From: Apostichopus japonicus
Taxonomy: Eukaryota > Echinodermata > Holothuroidea > Aspidochirotida > Stichopodidae
Assembly: GCF_037975245.1 (NCBI RefSeq)
Contig: NC_092563.1
Span: forward strand, 12,576,001 to 12,640,000
Direction: 5' to 3'
Length of the DNA stretch: 64,000 bases
Shown here: piece by piece, positions 24,567 through 38,095 of the stretch
Layout: each line of letters begins with the position of its first letter
Position numbering within the stretch: position 1 is the stretch's first letter
Notes under the pieces: generated by a model
What the model saw: only the letters and a program-made list of their open reading frames with translations
Told to the model about the DNA's origin: nothing
The model's database searches: none
Translations under genes and position numbers: made by a program

Positions 24567-27500
24567 TTCACGTTTCATTCAAGTATTGAATCTACCTACA
24601 CAGATGACGCTCAGTTTGAAGTCCTTTACATGTATACTATAGAACAATCACAAGTTGTTACCAGCACAGCGGGACAGCAGATTTCAGGACCTTTGGGTGC
24701 CATAAGAGCATTAAATATCGAACACTGCAGAGATAAATTTTCAACTGCACTGGACCATTGTTACAATTGATGTCCAACTTCTAAAGTAAAAGGGATAATG
24801 CCATCCACACAGCATATTCATACATAGAGTTGTATCAGCATCCAAAATTTGTAGAAGGACACATGAGTATCTAAAAGTTTTAGAAGGAAACAAATTAAAA
24901 AGGTTTGAAAACCTGTTGTTGATTTTAGAAAATATATTTATGGAAAAATGACTTTCTTTTTACCAAAAGTGTTGAGAGAATTACTAATGAAGAAGTATGT
25001 CAAAGTATGGTTATTTGCATTCCATTTACTACTATGATGGTACCATGCTTTAAATATGCATATATATATATATATATCATACAAATAAGTGAAGGTGATC
25101 AAATTTACAGGTGCTTTTGTAAAGACAAAGTCATCTGCAATCTTTACCTTTATAACACAATAACAAAAAAACAAACAAAAAAGGCCAAATAAGAGAAAAT
25201 TTAGAAATATGAAATGAAGAGAATACAAAATTACAAACAAAAACTCAAATTCCCAATCTTCACCAAATTATTCCACATCATGTTTCATGTAATTCTTATA
25301 TATGCAGGTCTGTTATGACTCTGTCCTGAATTGCCTGCACCTTTATTTAAACCTGCACCATGTAAACCTTCATCTTTTAAACCTGCATCTTTTAAACTCT
25401 AATGAATGACAAAACCCAACCGTCCAAGGACTGAAAATTTGATGGTTCAAATTACACTCACGTGTCATGTTTCCATTTCCGGGCACAGGAAGGGCCTGCA
25501 ATTAATTGCTATTTGTTGAATATCAAAAATTATAATTTTATTTATTAAATTTATCTGCATTGCAAGACTCTGAATGTCTCTGAATGTATTATGGAACGAT
25601 AAAGACAGAAACGCTACCCTGAGTAACATTTCCCTGATAAAGTGCAGATATTGCGTGACATGAAAATAATGACTTTCAATGGCAAAATATATCAAGTATG
25701 TGCTTCGTCATATATTCTCATTGCTGAAAAGATTTCCTATTCTAATGTGTATTTTAGAACTACATTGATGATAAATTACTCCACATATACTTGTCTGCTA
25801 TACTCAGGCTACCATGAAGGCCACTTATTAAGATTAATGGCATTTGTATTTTGTTTTTTGTGGATTACATCTTCTTATAATCTATCTTTGTGATGTAAGA
25901 AAGTCTTTTATAATCCATCCTGAATGTTATACCAAGACCAGAATTTTTCCACCCACTCAAAAGTACAACCGAGTGGGCAACACTCTTGTTACTGACAAGG
26001 ACCTTTAATGTTGTACATTAGAGATATTGAACAACAATCAATTATCATGGAGAAACTTAACATGGTTAGTACACCATGCCTAACAGTTAATCTGTCTTGC
26101 TGTCAAATATGCTAGGAATCGAACAATGGTCACTCATCTTTCTATCTCTACTAGCAGTTTATACTGCCACCCATAAAGCGTTTCTCTCTTTGAGAAATTT
26201 ATTTGCATAATATAACCCCCTCCACCTCCTCAATGTCTAGGAATAAATTGGAAAGTCTTCAATTTTAAAGTTAAGAAAGCATGGCACATTCAAATACATG
26301 TTAGCATATTTTAGGGGGAAATGATCAAAACATTGCATATTTAAAAGTAAGCACCTCATCAACTATCAAATAAAACATGAAGGGAAATTCATAACTTTCC
26401 CCTTTCTTGGAAACTGTTTATAATGACCAGGAACAAAGGCAGCTTTTATATCGTTCTTGTATGCACACGAGAACATACAATAAAACATGTCAGGTTAATG
26501 TTTGGTCATTTCCATTTTCACAGGAACACAATCAGAGGGATAAGCTAAGAAAGAGTGCCCTCCGGGTTATAAACCAAGTCACCTTGGGATACCTCAAAGT
26601 GTTCAAATACTTGAGACTACTAATCAAGAATGACTCCGCTTTGAATCGAGCCCTTATAACAAATTTAATATAAAAAAAAAAAGTTGTTGTTACTACTTTT
26701 TTTTTTTACTTCACAAGAATAAAACCCTTTGTCAATGGGTACGACTACAAGCAATCGTCCTTTCTTTATGACCCGGGATACTGTGGAAAGGGATTAAGAG
26801 AACATGCCTGATCTATACGGTCTACTTGAGCGAGTTTATCAAAAGTAATGACCCACTCAGTCTTCAATGCTGTATACTGCCAATCAATATCTACTTGATA
26901 TTAAAAAGGGTGTTACAGGTGTTTCCTGTGTCCAATGATTTTTCTTTCTTTTTTTCTTTCTGTCTTTTTTAACAGGAACCCAAAAGATACGATATGTGTC
27001 ACTAATCAATGGCCATTAATCCATTCTAGAAGTTATCAAGGGCACCCTTTGTCTCCATTCTCCCTATCACACCTACTTAATTATTCATCATGATAGCTGG
27101 TGCCAGGATAATAGTGCCTTATGCACCCCACAGCATCAACTATGGGATACCTTTTTTTCTTGTGTTTTTTTTTTTCTTTATTTTTTCCATTCATTTTGTT
27201 GAAGGAAATCATGAAGGTAAAACTTGATTTCATTTAAGTAAAGGGTATATAGATGAGTTGAGTGGGTTTAGAGCTCTCCGAAACACTGAGGGTATTTATT
27301 AGCTATAAAATCCAGTGTCTTACTATTCAGTATAAAAACGCAACAGGTCTAGCATAAAGCTGCCTGAGATATCAAGGGCATCATCACCTTGGGCCTTTTT
27401 TCAAGTTCACACCCCAAATCTTACCTTGATCAAATATCAAAAATTTTAATGGAAAAGAGAAGAAAAGAGATTAAAATTATCTTGGATTTCATCGTGAAGA

Positions 27501-27610
27501 CTTTGAAGGAGCCAGATTTGCAGTAAGACAGAATCTTCATTAAATAGTAGAATGTAAGAGATAAGAGAAGACAGACAACTTTGTCAAATACTGAAAGCCT
27601 AATAAAAAAA
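24567..27610. other. Non-coding AT-rich DNA
   Basis: No accepted gene. A small TA block sits near 25060-25077. A minus-strand 34-base segment at 25462-25495 has good splice-like borders but would break the frame of the SOWAH-like gene. Polypyrimidine tracts occur near 26936-26968 and 27150-27186. Confidence 0.45.
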
Positions 27611-27974
27611 GCCTATGACACTAACAGCCTAAATTAACAGCCTAAATTTATATACCTGTGCCGTGGCGGAGTGGATAAGGGCAGAGACATTTCAAGCAAT
27701 GAAGCTTAGCTATCGGGTGCTTCAGGGTTTGATACCCGGCTGGGTCATAGTAAGGTGGGGATTTTCATCCAAGAGCAAATACTACCCAACAAACGTCCTT
27801 TATACCAGTAACATGGTACATGGTGTAAATGTGGTCATTGTTTTCTTAAAACATTGCAAGTTTCTTGTCAGTAATGGACCTTATGGTGTCATCTGTCAGA
27901 CGATCTGTCAAACAAGTTTTAGTTGGTTGGAGGAGGGTAGGGGGTGCGGGCAGACAACAGACAAAGAAACAGAA
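27611..27974 (+). mobile_element. tRNA-derived SINE, copy 1, with 5' flank
   Basis: Starting at about 27659, gccgtggcggagtgg followed by gggtttgataccc forms RNA polymerase III A and B boxes with tRNA Leu/Ser-like spacing. The acceptor stem is not closed at the 3' side (tgggtcat instead of the complement of GCCGTGG), so this is a tRNA-derived SINE and not a tRNA gene. A body of about 220 bp follows. The 33-bp stretch before the head (27611-27643) is repeated before the second copy. Confidence 0.7.
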
Positions 27975-28085
27975 GCCTATGACACTAACAGCCTAAATTA
28001 ACAGCCTACACCTGTGCCGTGGCGGAGTGGATAAAGACAGAGGCATTTCAAGCAATGAGGCTTAGCAATCGGGTGGTTCGGGGTG
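27975..28085 (+). mobile_element. tRNA-derived SINE, partial copy 2
   Basis: The same upstream stretch (gcctatgacactaacagcct ...) and SINE head (cctgtgccgtggcggagtgg) recur 356-364 bp after copy 1, then similarity stops within the B-box region (gggtggttcgggg). This suggests an incomplete tandem duplication of flank plus SINE, or a second insertion at a duplicated target. Confidence 0.7.
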
Positions 28086-29868
28086 AAAAGTTCCCAAATT
28101 TGAGTTAAAATGTTGAAATGTATGGGTATTGAAAACTTCTGAATGTCCCAGTTGTTGTAACGACATTCAACTAAAGTTTTTAATTTGTCAATGTATCATC
28201 ATGGGGTTATTACCGAGTGCCTCCACCATATTAGATAGTTGCCATGGTGACAAATACTTATTGCTATGGTTGTTATTATATCAACTAATAACAATTCTAG
28301 TGCACTGTAGGAATGGAAGTAGTGAAACAGAGAGAATGCTTGAAAATTTTGACTAACATAACCTATGAAGACGGAGTACTCTCTACAGACACAACTAACT
28401 AGAAATGACGACAGCCACTTTCCACAGAATAAATATTCATATCGACAACTGCTAATCGTAGAGTAACAAAATTTAGCGAAACCATCTCAAACTCTTCCAT
28501 TGTAATAATGAATAAATGTAAGCTTGACAAGACAGTAGGAACAAATGATAACACGTGCTTCTACTTTTTCATTTAAACAATCCGTTAAAATTGCGAAGGA
28601 AAATAGCTAGCGGCAAGTAATGAATGATTAATTCCGAGTATAAACTTTCATCCTTCTGAGTCCCATCCGTCAGCTTGATTTCCGATCTGTCAAGTCCATA
28701 TCTCCCCTCTGGTTGGCCAGCTATTCAGTCAACTTTTCCTAACCAGAGATGACTGACAACCCTGATAGGAATACACACCCGACCATGATTTTTCTCGCGC
28801 GGATCCCTCAAACTGCGACACCAGCCAAAATTGTCGACCCTTAGTTATGACGGACTGGATTTTTTTTTCTTTTTACCCCTCCTCAAACCTCCCTGTCTGG
28901 CATCTGTAAATCATTGATGCCGACTAAGATTGGCTTAGTTGATGATTTTGCCACTTTCCGCAGTCTCCCAAAAGACGGGAACGTGAGATATTTGGCTACT
29001 CTTCACACCCTAGCTGATCGTAGGCAATCACCAGGCTATCAATAATGCACGCTGGAATATAATTATGACACATAGGTAAGCAACTAATGGAGCCCCACGT
29101 GGACTCTGGCAAGACTTGTAAAGCTCTCTCGTTTGACTTGGAAGGTGCCAAAGTCATTTGTATGTTAGCTGTTAACAAAATGTCACATTTCAGAGTTGGA
29201 ACCTCGTGGGGGCAGGCTAAAGTGTGAAGGAGGGAAGGAACGGAGGAGAGAGAGTACAGTAATGAGGGTGTTTGATAGATAGAGCCAGAGAGCATAAAAC
29301 CAAGACTGGGAGTCAACTGGGGAGACCAGTGATATCTTTAAAGTGACAGCAATATGCCAAAGTCATGAGAGAGAAGAGGAGAGGAGTTGAATAGCCTTTA
29401 CACTTAATGTCTTTAGCAGAATCTGTGACATAATCAAAACAAAGTGTAAGGCAGGCAGCCAGGCAGGGAGGCAGGATGTCTGTGCTATGGGTGGTGTAAA
29501 TGACCAGCTAAATATGCAGGGAAATGTTTTCGTTCGTGATTTCAAGGGATGGAGAAAAAACTGGGTGTTCAAATATACAGTAACTTGGAACGGAATTAAA
29601 GTTTTGTAAAGAAATATTATAATTTGCAATCCATCCATCCCTATGTATTTCATTTCATGTTTTTTTCATTTATGGACTTATATTCTTTCTCTTTTTCCTT
29701 CTGCAACACATCATTCATAACATACTTCATTTCTGATTATTCTTCTCATTGTAGCGTTTTTCTTCTCCATTCTCCGACCATGTCGATGTGGAAGAGCGTC
29801 CTTTCCAGTGGATGACCCAGGCCTCAGCATCCCATATTGATTAGCCACTCTTTCCTGTCCCACCAAGG
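28086..29868. other. Non-coding DNA, partly CpG-richer
   Basis: The stretch 28370-28990 is less AT-rich and lacks simple repeats, so it may be a regulatory or conserved block, but no coding frame with convincing splice sites was seen. A plus-strand splice-like segment near 29027-29067 (AINNARWNIIMTH) has a poor pyrimidine tract and was not accepted. Confidence 0.4.
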
Positions 29869-30180
29869 GGGTAGGAGCCAGGGGTGCACTGGGGGCACTT
29901 TTTTCCACTTTTTTCCAAGATAGCAAATGTGCCCAACTGGCAAATAAAATTTGCCCCTTTGATGAAGAACTGTCTTTTGGATATCTTAAGCCTTTGTAAA
30001 TTTTAAATAGAGTCACATGCACCATAATATTATTGATAACATACTAACACATCATATATATTTAAGTGATATGGCTGGTGTGTATCAATTTATAGCAAAA
30101 CGAGTGGTGGTTGTGGAATGAGAAAGTGCCCCTCTGATGTTGTGCCCCCCCCACACACACATTTTGGAAATTTCCTACCC
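29869..30180. mobile_element. Possible MITE with degenerate inverted ends
   Basis: The left end has gggtaggagcc then ctgggggcac; the right end, complemented, has gggtaggaaat then gggggggcac at similar spacing. Over about 310 bp this fits a small, old inverted-repeat element. Internal gtgcccc/ggggcac words recur. No target duplication could be fixed, so the call is tentative. Confidence 0.35.
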
Positions 30181-32974
30181 ACTGTGTCCCACCATCCTAC
30201 TGCACCATCTGACTGAATCCTACCATCCTCCTATCTCCTCCTGCAAACACTTGTTACTTTTCTCCATATTTTAAAGTCACATCATTCTCACATTTTTGAG
30301 TGTTTATCCTGTTTTGTTGATTCCTGTTCATTTGAGTCACTTCAATTAGTGATTGATGGGAAGAGGCGGCTTAGAATTGAGATAATGTATTTTTAGTTGA
30401 ATTCAGACAGTTTGTTGTAACATTAATGTATCATTTTTTTTCATAAATGAACTGCATGTATAAAAAGGGTAATTAATGGTTAATCTTTCCACAGTCTCCT
30501 TGATCTTGGTGATCACCAAATGGATGTTAATATTCAACATTCCATTTGATTTTCACAAGTCTGTTCATTACTCAGACAGTTTGTCATGGCAAGAAAAATA
30601 TTTGAAAACATTCAAGCACTTTTGATTTTATTTCATTTATTTGGAATGAAAACCTGGTTATTTCAAGCCAATGAATAGGGTTGTCGCACAAAAGAATAAT
30701 ATTAACAAATAGTATTGAAAATTTACCAAGAAAACAAAAGGCTCAAAAAGGGCAAAAACAATGTAACTAAGGTGCTTTTCAGAAGGAGGGCAAAATTCAG
30801 TTGAAAAACAAACGTGGGCCTTCAATGTTTGCTAGTACAGAATATTATTGTGTAGATTAACCTTTCTGTCAGGGAGGTTCATGTAGATGAGATGTCGACC
30901 AACCTAGGACTTGCCTAAAGAGGCAGAGCACTATAAGACAGATAGAAGACTGACAGTGCTACAGCTGCAACAAACAAACATGTCAGATTGTAATTAAAGG
31001 TGTGAAATTAGTCTAGTCTTAATTTTCGGATCTGACAGTTTAATTTCAAGGAGCTGTTTTAACGGTGACTAGGTAATCCAGTTTCGCAGACGGAGTCTTG
31101 CCTTAAGATTTGGAGTAAATACTCGAAGAGGACACTCGATATATGTTACATCCTGAGATGGTATCGAGAGGCGTACAGCAATAATTTGCTAATGTACGAC
31201 ACAGTTACAAGGTGTAGTAGCCATCAACTCTCCAGAAATTTAATCTAGCTGTCATTCACAGATTAACTGAAAAAGGAAACGATCTGTTGTATTCTTAACG
31301 TTGGCACCAAATCCACTTGAAACGAAAGGCTAATTCACTCTGAGGGAATAAACAGTGCCTCAGAATGAAAAGGAAGTTTTCATGGGTGGTATGTGTTCTT
31401 TAATAACGAGTCGTCTGAAGGCAAGAAGGTACTTGATGGCCAATTAGACTGGTTAAGTCAATGGCGCAAGATTATCGAGGAGTAGATTATCCTAATTAAA
31501 GAGGCCACCCTTTTTTCCTGCTGGCTGGTGACCTGTCCACCTGGGCGTTTTGATGGGGGGAGGGGATTTTTTTCTTGGTCAAAGAAAGTATTTCTGTTTT
31601 TCCTTGCTTCACAGTTAGCCCTGATTTTCAACACTTGAAATGAACTGAGTGGCCCAATTTTTGATGATAACAAACAACATACTCTTAGAAACAATTATGG
31701 TCTCTGCAAGAAAAGTAGTTTCATCAAATTCCAGACTGACAAAGTTAGTGCGATTAAAATTGTAACCAACCAATGTAAGAGTTTCCATAGGTTGTACTAA
31801 ATGACCAATTGATATATAATGTAAGAACATTCATAGAAGTTCTTCATCAGTTTATTTTTGGAAGCTAAAAACCATACAAAGTAATAGTGTTAAAGCCTGA
31901 GACATATATCCAACCAACATAACTCATCTTGTTTCGACATAGGTATTTGTGATTAACAACTCCCCGAAACAGCTAAGAAAGATCTTGTTCCATTTGGGAG
32001 ATATCCTAGTTTAAAAGTCATGCCTTGAGGATGTGATTTTGTAAATCTAGTGATGTCACAGTGCTGCTATGATCTCAAACCACTTACCCCCTCTTTTCAT
32101 ATTTTCAATGTAGAGTGTTGACAGTGTTGTTACTGAAGCCAAATAACATCAGTAGGTCATGTTAAGACTTTCAATATCTTTAAATCCATCTCCATTACAG
32201 AAAATAAAAATTGTAATAAATAAATGACAAACACAAAACAAATATACCACATGTGGCTCGATGATGTCATATTAAGGGCTTGATCAGGTCTTCAGATGTG
32301 AAAGGACCATAGGCGCGCGTTCCACATGTCAATGTGCATATCATATAGGCATGCGTTGGTTATTACATCACATGCCAATAACATACCATCATTAGCTGTG
32401 TTATTACCCTTCCATATTGGTTTTAATTATTGGGGAAGTCGTTACAATAATAATGATCATAAAAATATCAACTTAACCATTGAAAAACACTTTGCAAATT
32501 GTTTTTCTTTCAGTAGGTGCCCAAAAAATTCTCAGCATACTGCCCGAATTTTCACAAAAATTTGGGGTTGGGGGGCTGCAGCCCCCCAGCCCCCCTACCT
32601 CCTACACCAATGGAAAGGACCAAAATATGTGATTTGCAAGGAACAGCATATTAAATACTGTGGTCTTGTAAAGTTATAAAGAGTGAGAGGAATTAACACC
32701 TTACTTTTCAACAACAAAGCATAAAAAAGTCGAATACTGATCACAGCTAAATCCTGGTATTACAAATGTCGCCAAACAATACCGTGACTTACAATTGTAA
32801 ATATGGGTTCCATATCTCTCTTTTGTTTGTGCCAATATTCTGAAAATGGGCAGGGGGAGGAGAAGGGTGACACAATAAAATACTAACACAGAAACCAGAT
32901 AGATTTTACCAGAAGAAAAGAAAGTGAGTATATGCTCCTGTTAAACCTTGTTTGCCTTTTTCACGGATACTTAC
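30181..32974. other. Intron of the SOWAH-like gene (inferred)
   Basis: Unique AT-rich sequence. An 18-bp perfect palindrome lies at 32570-32587. Its right border is the gtaagt donor of the 32975-33076 exon. No other gene seen. Confidence 0.45.
32570..32587. repeat. Perfect 18-bp palindrome GGGGGGCTGCAGCCCCCC
   Basis: Six G, CTGCAG, six C: a perfect inverted repeat, followed by agcccccct that could pair in a second register. G/C-rich hairpins of this kind occur at ends or inside non-autonomous DNA elements, but no element border was identified. Confidence 0.8.
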
Positions 32975-33076
32975 TCTTTTCTTGGCAAGTGTTGGGTCTT
33001 GTTTTAGTAGCTCATTTAGTTCGGGTATCTTTCCATAAGCAGAGGCCATCATCCACTTCCTCTCTAAAGCATCAAG
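32975..33076 (-). CDS. Coding exon, start of SOWAH-type ankyrin block
   Basis: This 102-base exon in phase 0-0 encodes 34 residues in two parts, LDALERKWMMASAYGKIPEL and NELLKQDPTLAKKR. The minus-strand acceptor is tttttcttcccttatcag and the donor AGA is followed by gtaagt, both close to consensus. The pattern of an E-x-W/M start, a helix ending in Gly, then L-x-x-LL-x-x-DP-x-L-x-x-(K/R)(K/R) is the entry to the ankyrin repeats of sosondowah (SOWAHA-D) proteins as I know the family, where it is followed by DF(I/V)(T/S)G-T-LHW. Other ankyrin proteins could share part of this pattern, but the leading L-x-x-x-E-x-x-W element favours SOWAH. The rest of the ankyrin domain is not in this exon. Confidence 0.75.
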
Positions 33077-35832
33077 CTGATAAGGGAAGAAAAATTAATG
33101 TTCAGATAAGGATTATTAGAAATATAAGAAACCGATAATTTCTTAATAGGATCGTGTCAATTTAGTGGTAAAGAAAATGAAGATTTGTTACTCAGAGAAT
33201 GGAGCCGACAACTCATTCATATTAATTTCTCTTCAAATCAAGATGGGAAGGAACAAGATGGGAGGTAGAACCAGAGAGGATGACATTTGACATTATATAA
33301 TGTCTGTAATTGATTGGGATATGACAGAAAGACACTTTCAGTAAGACAAAACCTTTAAATTTACTAAGCTAACCACTGTATAGATTACTGTAACTAACAA
33401 AACATTATAATGCTCTTCCATTGAAAAAAAAAAAATTAACAGAACATTGCAGGTTACCTTACTGTATATGATAACACTTCATGAAATTATATTTCAATAT
33501 TTTGATTGCAAGCGATTGAAAATGGTTGATGCCATAAGACACAAAAGTGTAATTTGCGTGCTTGTCCAAAATTGGCTTTGAAAATGAAAGCAGTTTAAAG
33601 AAAATGACATACTCCATATAATTTGAACAATATGATGTCATAGTTATTTAAACTACAGTAGGCCAAATGAGACCATAGGCCAGCAAATAATAAATATCAG
33701 TAATATTGAAGTGCGTACAAGTTAGAATAGACCATAAAGAAATTATGTAAGTTTGTCTACAATTTGCTCAAAGTTAATGTCTACAATTTGCTAAAAGCTT
33801 TCTAGCAGTTCTTTCACTGGAGGTTTAAATATATATATATTTTATATATATATATATTTGTTACATATTTCCAAAGGAGCATCAAAATGTTCCAGTGAAT
33901 ATAATAAATGCCCCAAATAGGTGGCATGCAGTGACCAAAAAAAAAACTAGTCTGAAAGAGTTTGATAATTAATTTCAATATATCTATTATAGTCACTGAA
34001 CAAAGGGTCTGGCTAAGAATACAATAAAGAAAGAAATAAACCAATCATTGATGTTGAATTGTTGTAGTGTACAGTTTAGAGAGGAATGCAGTAAACATGC
34101 CTGTATTTCAAAGTGTGTGTCCATTCTATGATTTACCAAAAGTACTTAAAACCAGCCTTGCCCTAATAAGTGCAAAATTTATTCCATAAACACCTGCTAG
34201 GTTGTTTGCTGATCATGACAGTATGAATGAACCTGCATCATTCAAAATACTGCCACTTCATTATCCTTTTTAAAACAAGATTTGCAGCAGACATGATGAT
34301 GTATGAAATACACATCAGAGCAATGTCGTCTTATGTTTGGTTAACCATTTCTGGCAGATTTTAGACAAACCTACCAAATAATTACTCAGATATTCAAAAT
34401 TTATTCAGAACTTTCAAACCTTCACCTTTGAACCTTTTAATCCTTGCAAGAAACCTACCCCATAATTTATTCGGGTATGCAAAATTTACCGAGAAATTTT
34501 AAACCTTCACCTATTTAATTCTTACAAAAAAAGATAGGTACTAAAACCAGGCTGCTAACTCTGTCATCTACAGTACAAGAATAAATTTCATTCTTGTTCG
34601 AACTATTTACACAAAATTTATGAATTCTCCAATGATAATTTTTTGGGCTGTGTTTTTTATTTCTTTTTTAACATTTCGGGTTCCACGGATCAAAATAACG
34701 AGACATTTTCACCTGTGTTAGCTTTACAGCAGCTGATGTGTGACTGAACAAGGACTATTAAATGATTAAAATTAATGTAAATATCAACCATAAGCAGCAA
34801 GAGGTCAAGCAGTTTCAAAGTTTGCTCTACAGGACCTCTATAAAAAAAAAACACAAATACTAAAAATAAAAATTTTCTGCTATATATTTGCTCCAATTTC
34901 CTATCCCAGCTGTTAACTGGTTCTGCATCTCATTATTCTCTAAGCTTTAAGGGCAATTAAGAGATTGGAAAAGTTTAAAACATGTTTCGATATAAAACCT
35001 CTTGTTTATCTTGTGTTGAGGTATTAATGTATATCCATTTACTTGCTGGTCTACAAGTGTTCAAGGCAGCATTTGATAAATAATCCCTCACGTCAATAAA
35101 ACTTTTAGTCAAATATGATTAAGTCTCATTATCTTTACTTAAAATCTGGAAAAAAAAGAATGTTTCAGAATTTTACCAAAGATACTGACAGAGTTATAGA
35201 TATATTAAGAGAGAGAGAGATACTAACAATGCAACATCATGTGGCTGTGTTATGGCATTTTTCAAGTATTGTTTCGTTTCGTTTATTCCAGTATAAATTG
35301 CAAAAAATACAATTCATAAATAGGAAAATGGTGAGAATAATAAATAAAATGTTATGTGCATTCATAAAATGTATAAAAGTTAGGAATCAGTAACCCAATT
35401 AGGGAATCAAATTTGTGGAAACTATGCAAATTACATCAAATCAAGTCATTTAAAGTGTCATGTTGAATAAAAATAGATGCTCTATATACAAACGAGTTTC
35501 TGAAAACTTGCACTCTATATTTTGGTGTCAATGCACGATTCCTGAGATTATAGCTAGTGTGTCGACACAGTGATTTCAGTTCTGCATGAAGCGGGTGATT
35601 TTCTTCTCTTTGAATATTCCTAGTCCAAGGCTTGCACAACAAGTCTTTAAAAGTCAGTATATGAAGAAACCATTAAAATATAATGCCTCCAAAAGCAATA
35701 TCTAAGATTTTCTTTAGTTTCCAAAGGAATTCTTCAAGATAAACATCTCTATCAAATAAGCAAATAATAGTAATTTGGGTTTGGTTTTCCTTTAACCACT
35801 GGTATAGTCAGTATTGCTAAGTTCGGCATACT
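33077..35832. other. Intron of the SOWAH-like gene, upstream of the ankyrin exon
   Basis: Starts with the pyrimidine-rich acceptor tract of the 32975-33076 exon. Contains a short TA block near 33831-33858 and otherwise unique AT-rich sequence. No exon accepted. Confidence 0.45.
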
Positions 35833-36283
35833 GCGAAGTTCGGACACCCTAAGAAATACACGATTTCACCATGAAAACCTACAGGAAGAGCCAAATTTCA
35901 CCAAAAAGTACGAAGCTACAGTTATTTTCTTTCCAAAATGACCCGTGTGCAAGAAATTACTTACATATTTGTCAATAAAATGACAAAGATCTATGAAGTC
36001 TGTTATAACTACTGAAAGAGCAACTGCGCCACCAATTTTATCACCAGCGCCACACTGTGGGTTGCGTGTCTGAACTTCGCAATACTCTAGCAAAAAAATA
36101 CCAGTTCCACAATCACAAAGAATCTTCTTGGAAAACAACGTGAAAACAATTTGCAGGAAAGAAAGTTTGGCCGTGTACCGTACTATAAAACAATTCTCCC
36201 ACCATATGAAGTATATTTTCAAGTGATTTATACCAGAAGATTTAGTTTTGGGGTGATTTAAGTCTTAAGTGTCCGAACTTCGA
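35833..36283. mobile_element. MITE-like element, 451 bp, with GAAGTTCGGACAC ends
   Basis: The left end reads gcgaagttcggacaccctaa and the right end, complemented, tcgaagttcggacacttaag. The inner third carries a further gaacttcgc at about 36070. The interior has one long open frame on minus (118 codons), without recognisable domains and including a splice-bounded 47-base segment. No transposase is present. The superfamily cannot be named, and the target duplication is not clear. Confidence 0.6.
35965..36011 (-). CDS. Candidate exon inside a MITE-like element, minus strand
   Basis: These 47 bases have acceptor gttgctctttcag and donor TAT followed by gtaagt, both strong. Only phase 1-0 is open, reading VITDFIDLCHFIDKY. 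It lies within the inverted-repeat element 35833-36283, so if it is used it would be an exonised transposon sequence. Its end phase matches the 32975-33076 ankyrin exon. It may equally be a fortuitous splice-site pair carried by the repeat family. Confidence 0.2.
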
Positions 36284-38095
36284 AGTCACCATGCTACCCA
36301 AGATTTTCTGATTATGTGACAATCTTACGTAATGTCACTCAATACATCAAACATACTGTACTTCACTCAGTCCTGTGACCTATGCCAAACTTGTTGATAC
36401 CCAGGACAGGTGGAAAGATTGAAGAAGATGGATTCAAAAAGGGGTGGGGGGGAGGAGGGGCTACAGTCAACCACTAACAATTCTGAAGCCTTTTAATGAG
36501 CAAATTTGCATTTTTGCTGATCGTCATCATAATTCCAACTCACTGATGCTCAGTTTCTCGATAAAATTAAGCAACGAAATGTTAACAATCGTCTACTCTT
36601 AAATCCCTAAATTCTCTGACAAAGTTAACGTTATGCACGTATAGGCAGCAGCAGCAATGATCACCGCATGCCTTTATAATATCAACCATAAAATATTAGT
36701 CACGTGTTGCCAAGTTGAACTTGTATGTATACGCAATTACTTCAAATGATGACTCCAGTACAGAACAAGTGCAAACTTGCATAAGTAACACTCATTAATC
36801 AAAACTGTTGACTCTCCTCTACTATTGTAACTACCTTCCTGTCTCTCTGCTATGCCCGGTAGCCTGGTATCACCGCTTCAGGTGGCAACCGAGTACTTTC
36901 CATGAATGTCGGTGTTTAACATGAAAACATTACCAAAGCAATCACGGAGGTTCGTGTACGCTATCTGACATCAATCATGCCTACAGGTGTTCTAGTTAAC
37001 TTGTGTCAATTTTTGCTTTCTGTTTTTAAAAACGTTTTGATTATTTGATGCCCGATTTTAAACACGAGGATATATCATCACATGAATGGTAGAATTATTA
37101 TCTTTTAACATGTCAGAGCTCCAAATCCACTCGATAAAGAGTCGTTTTTGATGGCCGTAAATTAAAGGTAATCAGAGGAATGACAAACACTTCATCCAAT
37201 ACTATCACCGTACGCTGTAACCCGGACAGCTGAATAAACAGACGCAATCAGATTTTATCGGGTAAAGTCAAGTGTAAAAATGGTTAAATTGTAGTGGATG
37301 CATTCAAAAAATTTGATGGAATTAGAAAACGTTTTCAGATTAATTTATATAGCTAAAAGTTAAAGAGGTCATTTGAAAGTGAAAATTAAATATGATCAAA
37401 AAAGGCGACACTTAAACATAAAACAAAAGTCGATTTGGTTCACATTTGTATTAAAAAACAAATTAAAATTTATGAGAAGCAGCTGTACACGTGTGTTGAT
37501 GTTCTACCTGTGACATCTCTGTACGTATGTCTGAAGGCATCCTTTAGTTTGAGTCTAAACCTAACTTTTTTCACTTTCATTCTCCCTCCTTTTACAAATT
37601 ACACCATTTCGGCACTTCAAATTCCAACTAGTCGATTGTTGAGATTTTTTTTTTTTTTGAAATCTACCAATTATTACTCGAACAAAGGTATGGGGTTGAT
37701 GGATCTAAGACCAATCCTTTCTCATTGAACAATGCCAATGAGAGATAAATTAAAGAATCCCATTTACTTTGGAATATATTTCGGTGCCCAGAGCCCCAGA
37801 CACATTTACACATCAGTACCATAATCATCTTTAACACATGCTAGTGTAAACTGATGCATACACTGCCATTAAATGTTTTATAAGCTGACCATCTCTTGAA
37901 GATGTTAATTAATATTACAAACAGATGGAACCTCACTCAACATCAGTAGACAAGTGACAAAGTCCGTAAAAGGAAAGTGCAAGAGTTTCCTTCGCGTGAA
38001 TTGCTGTTAAATCTGTAGTCGTTGTTATCGTGTCTACTGTGAATCTGAGGTACTCTAGATATGCCTAAATTGTTAGCTTATAATTCTCCGTGCAG
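36284..38095. other. Intronic DNA, partly CpG-richer
   Basis: 36640-37260 is non-repetitive and less AT-rich, a possible conserved block. A 12-base T run sits near 37647. No exon accepted here. Confidence 0.4.

Noticed and set aside
25462-25495. 34-base minus segment (ALPVPGNGNMT) with good splice-like borders
   Set aside because: It lies between two exons that already join in phase and would shift the frame; could only be a poison exon or chance.
27659-27745. Functional tRNA gene
   Set aside because: A and B boxes are present, but the acceptor stem is not closed and the head recurs as a repeat, so it is a SINE.
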